15,158 nt of DNA from Lachnospiraceae bacterium (GTDB taxonomy: Bacteria > Bacillota > Clostridia > Lachnospirales > Lachnospiraceae). This document shows positions 4,968-12,978 of this stretch, piece by piece. The stretch spans positions 1 through 15,158 of the forward strand of contig JAFUWM010000201.1 of the NCBI GenBank assembly GCA_017483425.1. Direction: 5' to 3'. The notes under the pieces are model-generated. The model ran no database searches. It was not told the origin of the DNA and saw only the letters and a program-made list of their open reading frames with translations. How positions within the stretch are numbered: the stretch's first letter is position 1; each line of letters starts with the position of its first letter. A program made the position numbers and the translations under genes.

Positions 4968-5926
4968 GAAATTACCTCCCGCACTTTATTGCCGTTGTAT
5001 GTTGTTGTTTTTGTCCATAAAAGAGTGTCGTTGTGATCGTACATCTGCTCTATGGTCGTGTTGCCGTTGTATGTAGTGATGCAATGATGTCCGTCATCCC
5101 ACGTATCGGTGACTATATTGCCGTTGTATTCAGTTTCCTTTCCCTGCGTCTGGGTCAGGATGCCGTCTCGGGTCTGATTTATCATGTTAAGCAGGTGCCC
5201 GGCAGTGTCTTCATCTAGTATGTCCTGTATCCCGGCGAACCATGTATTGAATGCGGTGGTTCTTCCTGCTTCCCATGTGTTGTAGTCACTTTTCTCCTGT
5301 GCCTCCCATGCTTCAAATGCTGCCTTTTCCGCTGTTGCCCATGTAGTCCAGTCCGCTACTGATCCGGCTTTGAACTCTGCAAGGTAGGCATCGAACTGGG
5401 TCGCAAACTGGCCAAAGTCAAAGGTATCTACAGGGCATACGACATAACCACAGACATCGGTGTCCATCCTCTTGTCGGTTATTACCGCCCCTGTGATTTC
5501 CGTCACACCTACACCCACGAATACCTCGGCAAGCACTATCTCCCATATATCCGCATTCTGTACAGGTGCGGTCGGTTGCGGATCCGTGCCCGTTTCGCCA
5601 GTCACGACTTCAAGTGATATGGTTCTTTCCGTGTTGTCACGTCTGACCACGATGGTATCTATCCTGTCATATGCGCCTGATGCCGTGCTGATTACAAGGC
5701 TTGAATCATTTGAGAAGCGGCACGCCTTGCCCTCCAAATTTGCAAAGCCCGAAGATACCCTGACGCTCATGTCGGGTGTATCCTGAGCCGTCACCTGCAA
5801 GCTCCCTTGAAATACGCCCGTTGTAAAAAACGGCTTAAGCCAGTTTTCAAATGACTCTGCCGCATATGTCCTGTCCCCTCCTGATGAATTAAAGAAATAT
5901 CCGTATTCATCTGCATATACTGACAT
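4964..5926 (-). CDS. Tail fibre/baseplate structural protein
   Basis: The 320-aa product starts at ATG 5926 (MSVYADEYGYFF), with CGGAGG 7 bases upstream; an in-frame ATG at 5983 has no comparable site. The N-terminal part (about 1-165: FFNSSGGDRTYAAESFENWL, YDRIDTIVVRRDN, ITDKRMD) resembles the N-terminal domain of baseplate or tail fibre proteins of Firmicutes siphophages, which attach fibres to the tail tip. About residues 175-235 form a helical Trp-rich stalk (TTWATAEKAAFEAWEAQEKS), probably a trimeric coiled coil. The last 55 residues carry three YNGN motifs. It lies between the Gp37-like tail protein and the receptor-binding protein and may be the adaptor for the latter. It overlaps the upstream gene by 136 bases, far more than any other pair here. 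Confidence 0.8.
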   Translation of the reverse strand: MSVYADEYGYFFNSSGGDRTYAAESFENWLKPFFTTGVFQGSLQVTAQDTPDMSVRVSSGFANLEGKACRFSNDSSLVISTASGAYDRIDTIVVRRDNTERTISLEVVTGETGTDPQPTAPVQNADIWEIVLAEVFVGVGVTEITGAVITDKRMDTDVCGYVVCPVDTFDFGQFATQFDAYLAEFKAGSVADWTTWATAEKAAFEAWEAQEKSDYNTWEAGRTTAFNTWFAGIQDILDEDTAGHLLNMINQTRDGILTQTQGKETEYNGNIVTDTWDDGHHCITTYNGNTTIEQMYDHNDTLLWTKTTTYNGNKVREVIS

Positions 5927-6966
5927 TGTTTTTCCTCCGATTCCGCGGTCCAGTCGACCGTGATCGGTGCTGTAGTACCGCAAGTTAATACAGTGTCCAT
6001 GCCGCCCCGTTCATAATCCTCCTCCACTTCAGTGACCCTCAGTGAGTTTGAGTAGTTCCATGCATTGTGTTTTATAAGAACGATATCGCCGACATCGTAA
6101 TTGTGGCGATACGTAAACGGCTCATCCGTAGTCGAAAACGAAAAACTCTCTGCTATGGTTTTATTTGCGAGGCTTGCCTGCGCATCCTCCATCATTGCCG
6201 CCTGTATCTGCGCTGCGCTCATGTCCTTTGTATCCACTGAGGTGGTTATCTTTACCTCCCTGAGTCCGAGACCTTCGCCGCTGCCTGTCGGGTATACCAT
6301 AAGCGTCTGATTTATCGTTTGTGCTGCATATGCCATGGTCTTATAGTCTGTAGTGTTGTACTTCCACTGCTCATTTTGTAGGTTGTCGTACTTCTCGGAA
6401 AAAATCACTTTATCGGCGTTATCCTGCGATCTGTCTTTTCCCTCATAGACTTCAAAATACAGTACACGCTCTGACAGGTCGGGTCTTATCCTGTAGCCCG
6501 TCCCGGTGGATTTTGCTATTTTTTTGAACGTAGAAAGTACATTTTTATACGATATCTGAAATGACAGTGCACTGGTGTAACCTTTTAAGTCTCCCAGTGT
6601 GAGCATGGGTATCTGCGACATGGAAGATACAATGGAGCGCATTATATTTTCAGCAGTATCACCGTATGTATATGTCCCGCGGATGAGTCGTCTTTCAAGA
6701 TACGATTCCATGAACCGCCCTTTGGCTACTATCTCATCAGCGTCCATTGTTATACTCTCGATCACCCCAGCTTCCAGTGTCCTTAAGTCATTGAACCGCT
6801 GCACGATATTTTCAGCTATGAGCATCTGTCTGTTGCTTTCAGAGTACGGACAGTGTAATTCAAATTCCCCCGGCTCAAAGTAACGTCTTATCCATATGAG
6901 TGATGAAAATTCATCTATGATCCCTTGCAGCTCCAGCTCCGGGCTGTATACCCTTACCTCTGTCAT
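5791..6966 (-). CDS. Siphovirus ReqiPepy6 Gp37-like tail protein
   Basis: The 391-aa protein starts at ATG 6966 in an ATGA overlap with the distal tail gene. It opens MTEVRVYSPELELQGIIDEF followed by SSLIWIRRYFEPGEFELHCP. The phrases Y...W.RRYFEPGEFELH, FKKIAKSTGTGYRI and RHNYDVGDIVLIKH are characteristic of the Gp37-like family. These follow the distal tail protein in many siphophages and probably form part of the tail-tip hub. The family-like part ends near TVDWTAESEE; the remaining 40 residues or so are read in a second frame over the start of the next gene and look low in family character. The C-terminal extension may be unimportant or reflect a moved stop codon. Confidence 0.85.
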   Translation of the reverse strand: MTEVRVYSPELELQGIIDEFSSLIWIRRYFEPGEFELHCPYSESNRQMLIAENIVQRFNDLRTLEAGVIESITMDADEIVAKGRFMESYLERRLIRGTYTYGDTAENIMRSIVSSMSQIPMLTLGDLKGYTSALSFQISYKNVLSTFKKIAKSTGTGYRIRPDLSERVLYFEVYEGKDRSQDNADKVIFSEKYDNLQNEQWKYNTTDYKTMAYAAQTINQTLMVYPTGSGEGLGLREVKITTSVDTKDMSAAQIQAAMMEDAQASLANKTIAESFSFSTTDEPFTYRHNYDVGDIVLIKHNAWNYSNSLRVTEVEEDYERGGMDTVLTCGTTAPITVDWTAESEEKQCQYMQMNTDISLIHQEGTGHMRQSHLKTGLSRFLQRAYFKGACR

Positions 6967-7844
6967 ACCCCTAAATACCTCATTCTGTACTGGATTGTCA
7001 CGTCCATATATTCCGTACCCGCAGATGCGCCAAAGCCGATAGTGTTTATCCCGGCAAGCAGCTGGAAGAATACCGAATCAGGATCGAGATATGAATTGAT
7101 ATTTGTATCAATGCCCGACGCTCTTTGTGTTACTCCTTTCTTGCCCCCTGTGGTCTCTATGATTACGCTTGCAGAAGATGTAAGGGTGTAGGGATTTTCG
7201 GATGTTCCCACTGATAGCCGTTCACCTGTCTCATACAAATAAATGTAAGGATTTATCACGTCTCCTGTCGCTTTGAGCGTGACCGTCAAGCCTATGCCTG
7301 ACACGCCGTTGTTGTTTGCTATTTCATCTATTCTCGTGGCCGAGCGTCTGCCGAGTTCTTCGCCCTCTTCAAGAAAATTATGAGGAAATTCAAAGCCCGA
7401 TACCCATGCTGACATCCGTATTGTCACCGGATCCTTCTCATAGAAGAACGGATCAGGACATATGAGTGATGCCTGAAATGCGCTTTTATCATATTGCTGA
7501 TCTATGCTTACTTTTTCCGCATAGTAGTTTGCCAAGCGGGCATCTTTGTCATCCTCTTTGTAGGTAAATACTCCCTCTGAATCAGGTCTGAAAAGTCTGT
7601 AAAGCAGCTGGCGGTATGAGTGATATGTTTCACCAATACCGCCGGACACTACTATGTTTCTCTTCGGCAGACGGGTATTTTTATATCTTGCGCCATTAGT
7701 CTGTGAGTAGTCGGAGGTAGATACGTCGGCATTGTAGGTGTATATGCCTTCGATGCCCGTTATCCATATCCCGCTGGTATCATCGTCTATGGTGAGGTTT
7801 ATGTTGTCTTCTATGTTCTTAAAAGATACCGTGCGTGATATCAT
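6963..7844 (-). CDS. Distal tail protein (Dit-like, Sipho_tail family)
   Basis: The 293-aa protein starts at ATG 7844, overlapping the tape measure stop (ATGA), with GAGGCGGAGT directly upstream. The N-terminal half (GIWITGIEGIYTYNADVSTS, LPKRNIVVSG, YRQLLYRLFRPDSEGVFTY) and the later FQASLICPDPFFYEKDPVTI fit Sipho_tail/Dit proteins. These form a hexameric ring linking the tail tube to the tip. The C-terminal part (about 175-293) is beta-rich and may be the second, galectin-like domain. Position directly after the tape measure and before the Gp37-like gene is the standard order. Length is usual for the family. Confidence 0.88.
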   Translation of the reverse strand: MISRTVSFKNIEDNINLTIDDDTSGIWITGIEGIYTYNADVSTSDYSQTNGARYKNTRLPKRNIVVSGGIGETYHSYRQLLYRLFRPDSEGVFTYKEDDKDARLANYYAEKVSIDQQYDKSAFQASLICPDPFFYEKDPVTIRMSAWVSGFEFPHNFLEEGEELGRRSATRIDEIANNNGVSGIGLTVTLKATGDVINPYIYLYETGERLSVGTSENPYTLTSSASVIIETTGGKKGVTQRASGIDTNINSYLDPDSVFFQLLAGINTIGFGASAGTEYMDVTIQYRMRYLGV

Positions 7845-10423
7845 ACTCCGCCTCTCACTCTGTTCATCATCTGTACCGTGTTATTCCTTACGAGCCTCGC
7901 TGTCTCCGATGGGCTTAAGTGCTCCGGGGTGGTGATATTGATCGTCTGATTGTAACCGCCGCCCTTTACTGCTTCTGATATCATCTCGAACAGTGTATTT
8001 TTGCCGATCAGCATTTCAGGCTCCGCTGCATCGCCTACGCCTATCAGTGCCGGACTTGTGAATATCGCACCGCTTTTAGCCGCCTGTGCGTACCACTTCA
8101 CTGTTACCTCGGGTACTTCGCCCTTTTCGGCGTTGAAGCTCCCTGACATCGAGAAATGTGGCAGCTTGATATTACCAAACTTAAATTCAGTTTCTTCAAA
8201 GAGCTCCTGCAAGTCTGCAAGCCCTTCAGCTACCGTATCCTTTGCCGCTTCAAGCTCTGATGCGATCACCTTATTCCATTCCTTTAAGGCAGACTCCGCT
8301 ACTTCTGCAATGTTCGCAAAGGCTTCCCTAAATGCCTTGTCGGTGCTTGCGCTCCATGACGTTATGGCTGTAAGGCTTGTGGTAAGCGATACAGTGAACG
8401 TTGCCACCGTGCCCGATCCGAGAGACTTAATGGCTGTTGCGAGCAAATTCAGCGCATTGGCTGTTGCGCTGATATTTGCAGAATCTTTCGATATCTTACC
8501 CATTGCCGTCGCAAGCGTACCCATGGATATGACCATATCAGCGAGATTGGTGCCTACGATCTTGACCACACCGTCTGCCATGAGACTTAGTCCTTTGCCT
8601 GCGTTCACCGCTGCATTACCGATTGAGTCGAATATCCCGGCTACGCTGTTAAGTACCCCGGATATACCGTTGTATATAGTCGCTATGATATTCGCAAAGC
8701 TCTGACCTATCTGGTCGATTATGGCGGTGATCCCCGGTGCATTCGCCGATATCGTAGCAACCAGCCTTGATATGGAGTCTACAAGCAGGGATATTCCGGC
8801 GGTTGCCGCTCCTATGCCTACTCCTATTCCAAGTACCGCTGCCCCGAATACTCCAATACCTATAGCCCCGGCTGTAAGGGTTGCCCCCAATGCCGCCATG
8901 ACCCCTATCAGTATGAGTATTCCTGCCGCAAGTGCTCCCATTGCTATCGCTGCCGGTGCTCCGGCTTGCGCTATTGCTATAGCACTGTCAGCTATCAGCT
9001 TGATACCTACGCCCACGAGCATAAGTGACGCTCCCACGGCGATAAGCTTAAGGGCTTCGCCTGCCATGGTGCCGAATGATGCCCCGGCTGCCGCTACGGG
9101 ACCCGTAGCCGCTGATGCTGCACTCCCTATACCGCCGAGAGATGAAGCAAAGCCTCCGATTGACCCGACTACTCCGCTTATGCCGCTGCCAAGTGCGCCT
9201 ATCGTGCCGATCAGTGTGCCGCCTATACTTATGACGGGACCAATCACCGCCGCTATCATGGCAATCTTCACAATGGTTTCCTGCATTTCCGGCGATAGCC
9301 CGTTCCATGCCTCGGCAAGCTGCTTTACTACATCAGCCGCAGATCCTAATGCGCTCGATAATGCAGGCCCCACCGTATCTATCAGGTCAGCTCCTATCGC
9401 TTTCAACTCGTTCATTGTGGTATTGAATCCGTCCATCGGGTCAAGTGTTGCCTCGAACGTGTCGGATACTGACCCCGAAAAATCAGTCATTGAGGTATTC
9501 AGTTCATCGAAAGAGAGTTTCCCGGACTGTAATGCCTCGACCATTTTGGGACCCGCTCTCGTGCCAAACAGCTCCAGTATCTCCGCTGCCGCTTCTGATG
9601 CGGTTGATTCGTCCTTAAATTTCGCTTCTATCTCTGAAAGGGAATCGGAAAGGGATACGCCATTTTTTGCGGCGTTCGCCTGCGCCCTCGACAGTCCTGA
9701 TATGACCGTTGATGTATCAAGACCATTCTTTGACAGGTTGGCAAGGAACATTGCGGAGTCTGAATATGAATATCCCAGCTCCTTCATTGCGCTTGCGTTG
9801 GTTGTCAGCTGTGTTGATAGTGTATTGAGGTCAACGCCTGTGTCCTGTCCGGCTTTGTTTAACGTATCAAGTACAAGTGAAGCGTCCTCGGCTGATAGTC
9901 CGAAAGCCGCCATTGACGACTGTACGGCATCTATTGATGATGATACGTCCGTGCCGTTGATCTCTGAAAATTTGATAAACTGGGTTGACAGCTCCTCAAG
10001 TGCGTCCCCTGTCAGTCCGAACCGGGTATTGACTTCGCCTATGGCTTCGCCTGCCGTCTTGAAGTCTGTCGGTATATCTGATGCCACATTGGTCAGTATG
10101 TCCCTCATGGATTCGAGGGCATCACCTGATGCACCCGTTTTGGTGACTATGGTATCGAGTCCTGCATCTACCTCTTTCCACGCTGCTACGGATGCCGCAC
10201 CAACTGCCGCTATGGGTGCCGTCAAGCCTTTTGTGAGCGTACCGCCTGCTTTGGACATGGCACCGCTCATGGAGCTGACCATATTAGAGCCTGCCGCCTT
10301 GCCTGCTTCTGTTCCGGCTGCGCTGGCTGTCCCAGCCAGTTCCTCGGTGATAGTGGCTTGTGCGCCCTGCATATTTGGAATTATCGTTACGGTCGCCTGT
10401 GCGACCTCAATCATGTTTCCCAT
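7841..10423 (-). CDS. Tail tape measure protein
   Basis: The 860-aa product is the longest in the window and sits after the two chaperone frames, the standard place for a tape measure. The first 300 residues or so (VAAWKEVDAGLDTIVTKTGA, SDIPTDFKTAGEAIGEVNTR, ISGLSRAQANAAKNGVSLSD) match the phage minor tail/TP901 tape-measure core. Residues 380-560 contain several Gly/Ala-rich hydrophobic segments, as usual for proteins that insert in the host membrane on DNA ejection. The C-terminus ends with LSPSETARLVRNNTVQMMNR. The protein fixes tail length and is packed inside the tube. Two starts are possible: 10423 (MGNMIEV) or 10414 (MIEV). Neither has a strong ribosome binding site, and both overlap the chaperone stop, so translational coupling is likely. 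Confidence 0.93.
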   Translation of the reverse strand: MGNMIEVAQATVTIIPNMQGAQATITEELAGTASAAGTEAGKAAGSNMVSSMSGAMSKAGGTLTKGLTAPIAAVGAASVAAWKEVDAGLDTIVTKTGASGDALESMRDILTNVASDIPTDFKTAGEAIGEVNTRFGLTGDALEELSTQFIKFSEINGTDVSSSIDAVQSSMAAFGLSAEDASLVLDTLNKAGQDTGVDLNTLSTQLTTNASAMKELGYSYSDSAMFLANLSKNGLDTSTVISGLSRAQANAAKNGVSLSDSLSEIEAKFKDESTASEAAAEILELFGTRAGPKMVEALQSGKLSFDELNTSMTDFSGSVSDTFEATLDPMDGFNTTMNELKAIGADLIDTVGPALSSALGSAADVVKQLAEAWNGLSPEMQETIVKIAMIAAVIGPVISIGGTLIGTIGALGSGISGVVGSIGGFASSLGGIGSAASAATGPVAAAGASFGTMAGEALKLIAVGASLMLVGVGIKLIADSAIAIAQAGAPAAIAMGALAAGILILIGVMAALGATLTAGAIGIGVFGAAVLGIGVGIGAATAGISLLVDSISRLVATISANAPGITAIIDQIGQSFANIIATIYNGISGVLNSVAGIFDSIGNAAVNAGKGLSLMADGVVKIVGTNLADMVISMGTLATAMGKISKDSANISATANALNLLATAIKSLGSGTVATFTVSLTTSLTAITSWSASTDKAFREAFANIAEVAESALKEWNKVIASELEAAKDTVAEGLADLQELFEETEFKFGNIKLPHFSMSGSFNAEKGEVPEVTVKWYAQAAKSGAIFTSPALIGVGDAAEPEMLIGKNTLFEMISEAVKGGGYNQTINITTPEHLSPSETARLVRNNTVQMMNRVRGGV

Positions 10424-10823
10424 GCGCTTTTTTCTTTATCCAGTCCTTAAACTCTTCCTGTGTCACCGCATCTTTACCGTAGTGCCTGTCACCTTCTTCT
10501 TTGCGCCACGGTCTCGGGTACAGTTTGGGTCTCTTTGCTTTCTTGTATGAGCCGAATGCCACAAAATTTGCGTTAAGCAGATTGATGACATCGTATATGT
10601 CAGCAAGCACCGCATTAGTCTTTGCCGTTTGAGACCACATGGACATTTCCGGCTCGCATTCCCTGAACAGGGCACTGTCCATGTCGAGGTTTTCAATAAA
10701 CGATTTCAAAGCCCTCCATGAATAACGGGCAGGTACATCATCAAGTGAAGCTCCTGCCCGTGTCATGAGGTCGTATTCTATAGCCTTGCCGTGTTCTATG
10801 AGTATCGGGGCAAGGCTTAAGAT
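10407..10823 (-). CDS. Tail assembly chaperone, frameshifted second part (G-T extension)
   Basis: This frame is read as a -1 continuation of the preceding chaperone gene. A conventional annotation would start at ATG 10766, but that codon has no ribosome binding site. The open frame upstream of it (GILSLAPILIEHGKAIEYDL) reads as conserved protein that runs straight into MTRAGASLDDVPARYSWRAL. The rest includes WSQTAKTNAVLADIYDVINL and KRPKLYPRPW, a pattern seen in the second chaperone (Gp15/DUF5361-like) before tape measure genes. Produced by frameshifting at 10823-10829, the fusion would be about 267 aa: 129 from the first frame and 138 from this one. Such fusions bind the tape measure and recruit tail tube subunits, and are absent from mature virions. 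The stop lies within the start of the tape measure gene. Confidence 0.8.
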   Translation of the reverse strand: MLSLAPILIEHGKAIEYDLMTRAGASLDDVPARYSWRALKSFIENLDMDSALFRECEPEMSMWSQTAKTNAVLADIYDVINLLNANFVAFGSYKKAKRPKLYPRPWRKEEGDRHYGKDAVTQEEFKDWIKKKAHGKHD

Positions 10824-10829
10824 TCCCCC
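10782..10829 (-). promoter_or_regulatory. Probable -1 programmed ribosomal frameshift site with stem-loop
   Basis: On the coding strand, ATG GGG GAA TCT TAA ends the first chaperone frame. A run of five G (10829-10825) gives a slippery G GGG GAA: tRNA-Gly re-pairs perfectly in the -1 frame, and tRNA-Glu re-pairs on GGA with one G-U pair. After a 5-base spacer comes a perfect 9-bp stem AGCCTTGCC/GGCAAGGCT (10817-10809 with 10790-10782) with an 18-base loop. The -1 frame is closed by a TAA a few codons upstream, so slipping must occur in this short interval. The heptamer is not a textbook X XXY YYZ. Confidence 0.72.
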
Positions 10830-11209
10830 ATCTTTGATGTCCTCATGGTCTGGCCTATCTGCTTAAGCTGGTCAATGGTAAGGGCTTCGACCGCACTGGT
10901 AGGGATGTATAGCTTGAGGATCTCAGCTACTATCCTGTATCCATCCTTGAAGGTGGTCTTTGTCGAATCCTTGAACAGCTCCCCCGGCAGTCTCTGTATC
11001 TCTGATGCCGGCATACTGCTTATCTCCGGGATATAGAAGCGTCTTGAGCCTCTGCCGTATGCTGGCTCATTTTCTTCAAGATCTGCTATCCCATCCCATG
11101 TCTCATCGGAGCGTTTGTCGGGGGCTTCTTTCGTAAGCTCCCTGACCTTCGCCCTCCAGGCTTTGTGCTCCGGTGATTCTATAGGTACTTCTATCTTGAT
11201 CTTCCCCAT
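10817..11209 (-). CDS. Tail assembly chaperone, first frame (G-like)
   Basis: The 130-aa protein starts at ATG 11209 with a strong AAGGAGAGAAC site. It begins MGKIKIEVPIESPEHKAWRA, contains GRGSRRFYIPEISSMPASEI and ends IDQLKQIGQTMRTSKMGES. Position between the major tail protein and the tape measure, size, and the presence of a second frame just downstream identify it as the first tail assembly chaperone, equivalent to lambda gpG. It binds the tape measure during tube assembly. The protein as written is the major product; a minor fraction of ribosomes would slip near its last codons to make the extended form. The gap to the major tail protein stop is nine bases. Confidence 0.82.
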   Translation of the reverse strand: MGKIKIEVPIESPEHKAWRAKVRELTKEAPDKRSDETWDGIADLEENEPAYGRGSRRFYIPEISSMPASEIQRLPGELFKDSTKTTFKDGYRIVAEILKLYIPTSAVEALTIDQLKQIGQTMRTSKMGES

Positions 11210-11218
11210 GTTCTCTCC

Positions 11219-11986
11219 TTAGATTGTCTGCCCGTCGTCAAGGATCATCTGCCAACCGTTGCCAAGTCCCTTGATTGTGGTTGTCCAGTTTATTGCGCTC
11301 TCGGGGGCAAATGTGACATCGGATACCTCCGTGATCTGCCCGTCCTCACAGCCGATAGCGATAGCGTCATCACCGTCTTTCATGAGGAACAGGAAAGCCT
11401 CCTCATCGGGCAGTGATGAATCTGAAAGATTTACCGCTATGAGCTTGCCGTGGTTCGCGTTCGCCGGGGTGATGTTCACGTTGCGCTCGCCTACTACGAT
11501 CTTCATGGTCTCCTCTGTAGTGTCCATGATCGGGCACGATATTGACTCGGTATGCTCTGACATGATGGATCTTTTTATCTTGTTTGCCCAGTTCTTGAGA
11601 TCCTCCGTGGACTTGTCCATTGTGAGCGTGATGCCGTCAGAGGTTACATCTCCTGCCCTCTTCCATGCGCTCACATATACGGTCACCTCCACCACATCGT
11701 TGTCCTGAAGCTCATCGCCCGAATATGTGAGGGTGTTGCCGCTTACGGTGTATGCTGTCGTAGCCTTGCCGTTCACCTTTACGCTTGCGATTGCGTTCGG
11801 AGTATATCCGAGTGTGAAATCTGTTTGTGCTGCGGTAGCCGTAAAGGTTTCCGTTGTTGTCCCGTCTCCGTTCTCTCCTACGATTGCAGGATCCACCGGG
11901 TACTCAGGCAATGCCGTGCCTTTTGGTGCATGAAAAAACATGCCAGTCTGCCGCCCAAGTCCGAGTTTTACATCATTTGAAGCCAT
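11219..11986 (-). CDS. Major tail protein with inserted Ig-like domain
   Basis: The 255-aa protein starts at ATG 11986 behind a strong AGGAGG site, as expected for an abundant product. The core (MFFHAPKGTALPEYP; SAWKRAGDVTSDGITLTMDK; STEDLKNWANKIKRS; HGKLIAVNLSD; GDDAIAIGCEDGQITEVSDV) fits the siphophage major tail tube family. In that family FHAP-GTALP is normally followed closely by AWKEVGDV. Here about 75 residues (roughly 35-107; ETFTATAAQTDFTLGYTPNA, VKVNGKATTAYTVSGNTLTY) are inserted between the two. The insert has the texture of a small beta-sandwich like those that decorate phage tubes and capsids. It polymerises as stacked hexameric rings around the tape measure. Confidence 0.88.
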   Translation of the reverse strand: MASNDVKLGLGRQTGMFFHAPKGTALPEYPVDPAIVGENGDGTTTETFTATAAQTDFTLGYTPNAIASVKVNGKATTAYTVSGNTLTYSGDELQDNDVVEVTVYVSAWKRAGDVTSDGITLTMDKSTEDLKNWANKIKRSIMSEHTESISCPIMDTTEETMKIVVGERNVNITPANANHGKLIAVNLSDSSLPDEEAFLFLMKDGDDAIAIGCEDGQITEVSDVTFAPESAINWTTTIKGLGNGWQMILDDGQTI

Positions 11987-11990
11987 TTTT

Positions 11991-12380
11991 TTATCCTCCT
12001 ATGGTGTGATCTTCCTGATGTGCCACTACCCGTAAGGTAGCGGAACACATTGCAATATCAGGTCTTGCGGGGTCATTCCCCCATGAGCCCGATGAGTTAA
12101 TAGATGCATAGCGGAGTGCTGTATTGCCCCTGTTCGCTATCTCTTTAGTTATCCCTACAGCATTCCGCAATGTTTCCATTGCTTCAGCTTCGGTTTTTGC
12201 CCGTGCGTCAAGCACTACATTGAACGTGTCGATGGTATCTTCATCCGTACCGCCTACCTGTTGAATGAGGATGCAGGGCATTTTGAATTTTGCAGGCAAC
12301 GGTCTGCAATATGCCGTGATATACTCTGACAGTGCCTGTCTTATTTCGTCTTCAACGTCTATCTGTCTTTTGATCCTCAT
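11991..12380 (-). CDS. Tail terminator/completion protein (minor tail)
   Basis: The 129-aa product starts at ATG 12380, overlapping the previous stop as ATGA. It has an N-terminal helix (VEDEIRQALSEYITAYCRPL), then KMPCILIQQVGGTDEDTIDT and DARAKTEAEAMETLRNAVGI, and ends in beta strands (CSATLRVVAHQ). The alpha/beta order with a central D...A.T..EA helix and the place directly before the major tail protein match tail terminator proteins (lambda gpU-like). These cap the tail tube and join it to the head connector. No single diagnostic motif is present, so the assignment leans on order. Confidence 0.7.
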   Translation of the reverse strand: MRIKRQIDVEDEIRQALSEYITAYCRPLPAKFKMPCILIQQVGGTDEDTIDTFNVVLDARAKTEAEAMETLRNAVGITKEIANRGNTALRYASINSSGSWGNDPARPDIAMCSATLRVVAHQEDHTIGG

Positions 12381-12640
12381 GGATGCACCGCCTTTGAGAG
12401 TGCCTTGTTTTCAGATTCAGCTACCGCTGCCGCACGGTCTGCAGATGTCACTGATGCTATCCAGCGGCCGCCACCGTATCCGCCCATCCATGTCTTTGCG
12501 GTAAAGCCTTCGCCCTCTACGCCGCTATTTGCTGATGCCTGGATTTTTTCGGCAGCACTGGCAACGAGTGCTTTTGTCCCGTCCGACTGCAAGATAGCTT
12601 TGAACCCGTCTGATATAAACTTGATCTCCACCTGCTTCAT
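12377..12640 (-). CDS. HK97 gp10-like tail completion protein
   Basis: The 87-aa protein is given the ATG at 12640 (MKQVEIKFISDGFKAILQSD), which overlaps the upstream stop (ATGA) and has GAGGTG about 7 bases before it. A GTG three codons upstream would also be in frame. The sequence continues ALVASAAEKIQASANSG and WIASVTSADRAAAVAESENK, the helix followed by V.T.d..A...E.....L.KA pattern typical of HK97 gp10-like proteins. These act at the head-tail interface. It is somewhat short for the family (usually 110-140 aa). It lies between the head-tail adaptor and the tail terminator, as in HK97-like phages. Confidence 0.78.
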   Translation of the reverse strand: MKQVEIKFISDGFKAILQSDGTKALVASAAEKIQASANSGVEGEGFTAKTWMGGYGGGRWIASVTSADRAAAVAESENKALSKAVHP

Positions 12641-12978
12641 CCCGTCCACCTCACAAGATTAAGCTGTATGTTGGAGCGGTTGCCCGTCGGTGACTTCCAC
12701 GCTCTCGGCTCACCGTTGATCTCATAGGTTTCGCCGTCAGCTACTATATGATCTCCGGCTTTAACGTCAGAGCCGTACGGTACATAGACCGTGAGTCCGT
12801 CCATCACCGCAAGTACACGCCCGTCAAGCGACAGTGAAGTGCTTGCTGGCTGTATCGAGCATTGGTTTATCTCAATCTCGCTTTCGGGATTATCCCAGTC
12901 GGGTGTCTCTGATCCTCGCTCCGTCTTGATGCCCGGTCTTATCCGGGTGACTGTATCATTTGCGAATGTAGCAACCAT
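12637..12978 (-). CDS. Head-tail adaptor/stopper protein
   Basis: The 113-aa protein starts at ATG 12978, sharing one base with the upstream stop (TAATG), and has a G-rich site (GGGGGTG) ahead. It opens MVATFANDTVTRIRPGIKTE, then DWDNPESEIEINQCSIQPAS. VMDGLTVYVPYGSDVKAGDH and VADGETYEINGEPRAWKSPT form a beta-barrel-like C-terminal part. The combination of T..R.RPG....RG...PDW at the start and D.v...G..y.V.GeP..w.sp at the end is typical of small head-tail stopper proteins (gp16-like/head closure). These seal the portal after packaging. Position between the connector and the gp10-like gene agrees. Confidence 0.78.
   Translation of the reverse strand: MVATFANDTVTRIRPGIKTERGSETPDWDNPESEIEINQCSIQPASTSLSLDGRVLAVMDGLTVYVPYGSDVKAGDHIVADGETYEINGEPRAWKSPTGNRSNIQLNLVRWTG

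Noticed and set aside
8001..8705. 234-codon plus-strand open frame
   Set aside because: Also antisense to the tape measure gene with low-complexity composition; no start signal.
8721..10550. 609-codon open frame on the plus strand opposite the tape measure gene
   Set aside because: It is a mirror of the Ala/Gly-rich tape measure coding strand, rich in Ala/Pro/Ser with no domain, and lies antisense to a well supported gene.
10782..10817. The 9-bp stem after the first chaperone gene as a transcription terminator
   Set aside because: No T-run follows, and the tape measure gene downstream must be transcribed. The frameshift stimulator role fits better.
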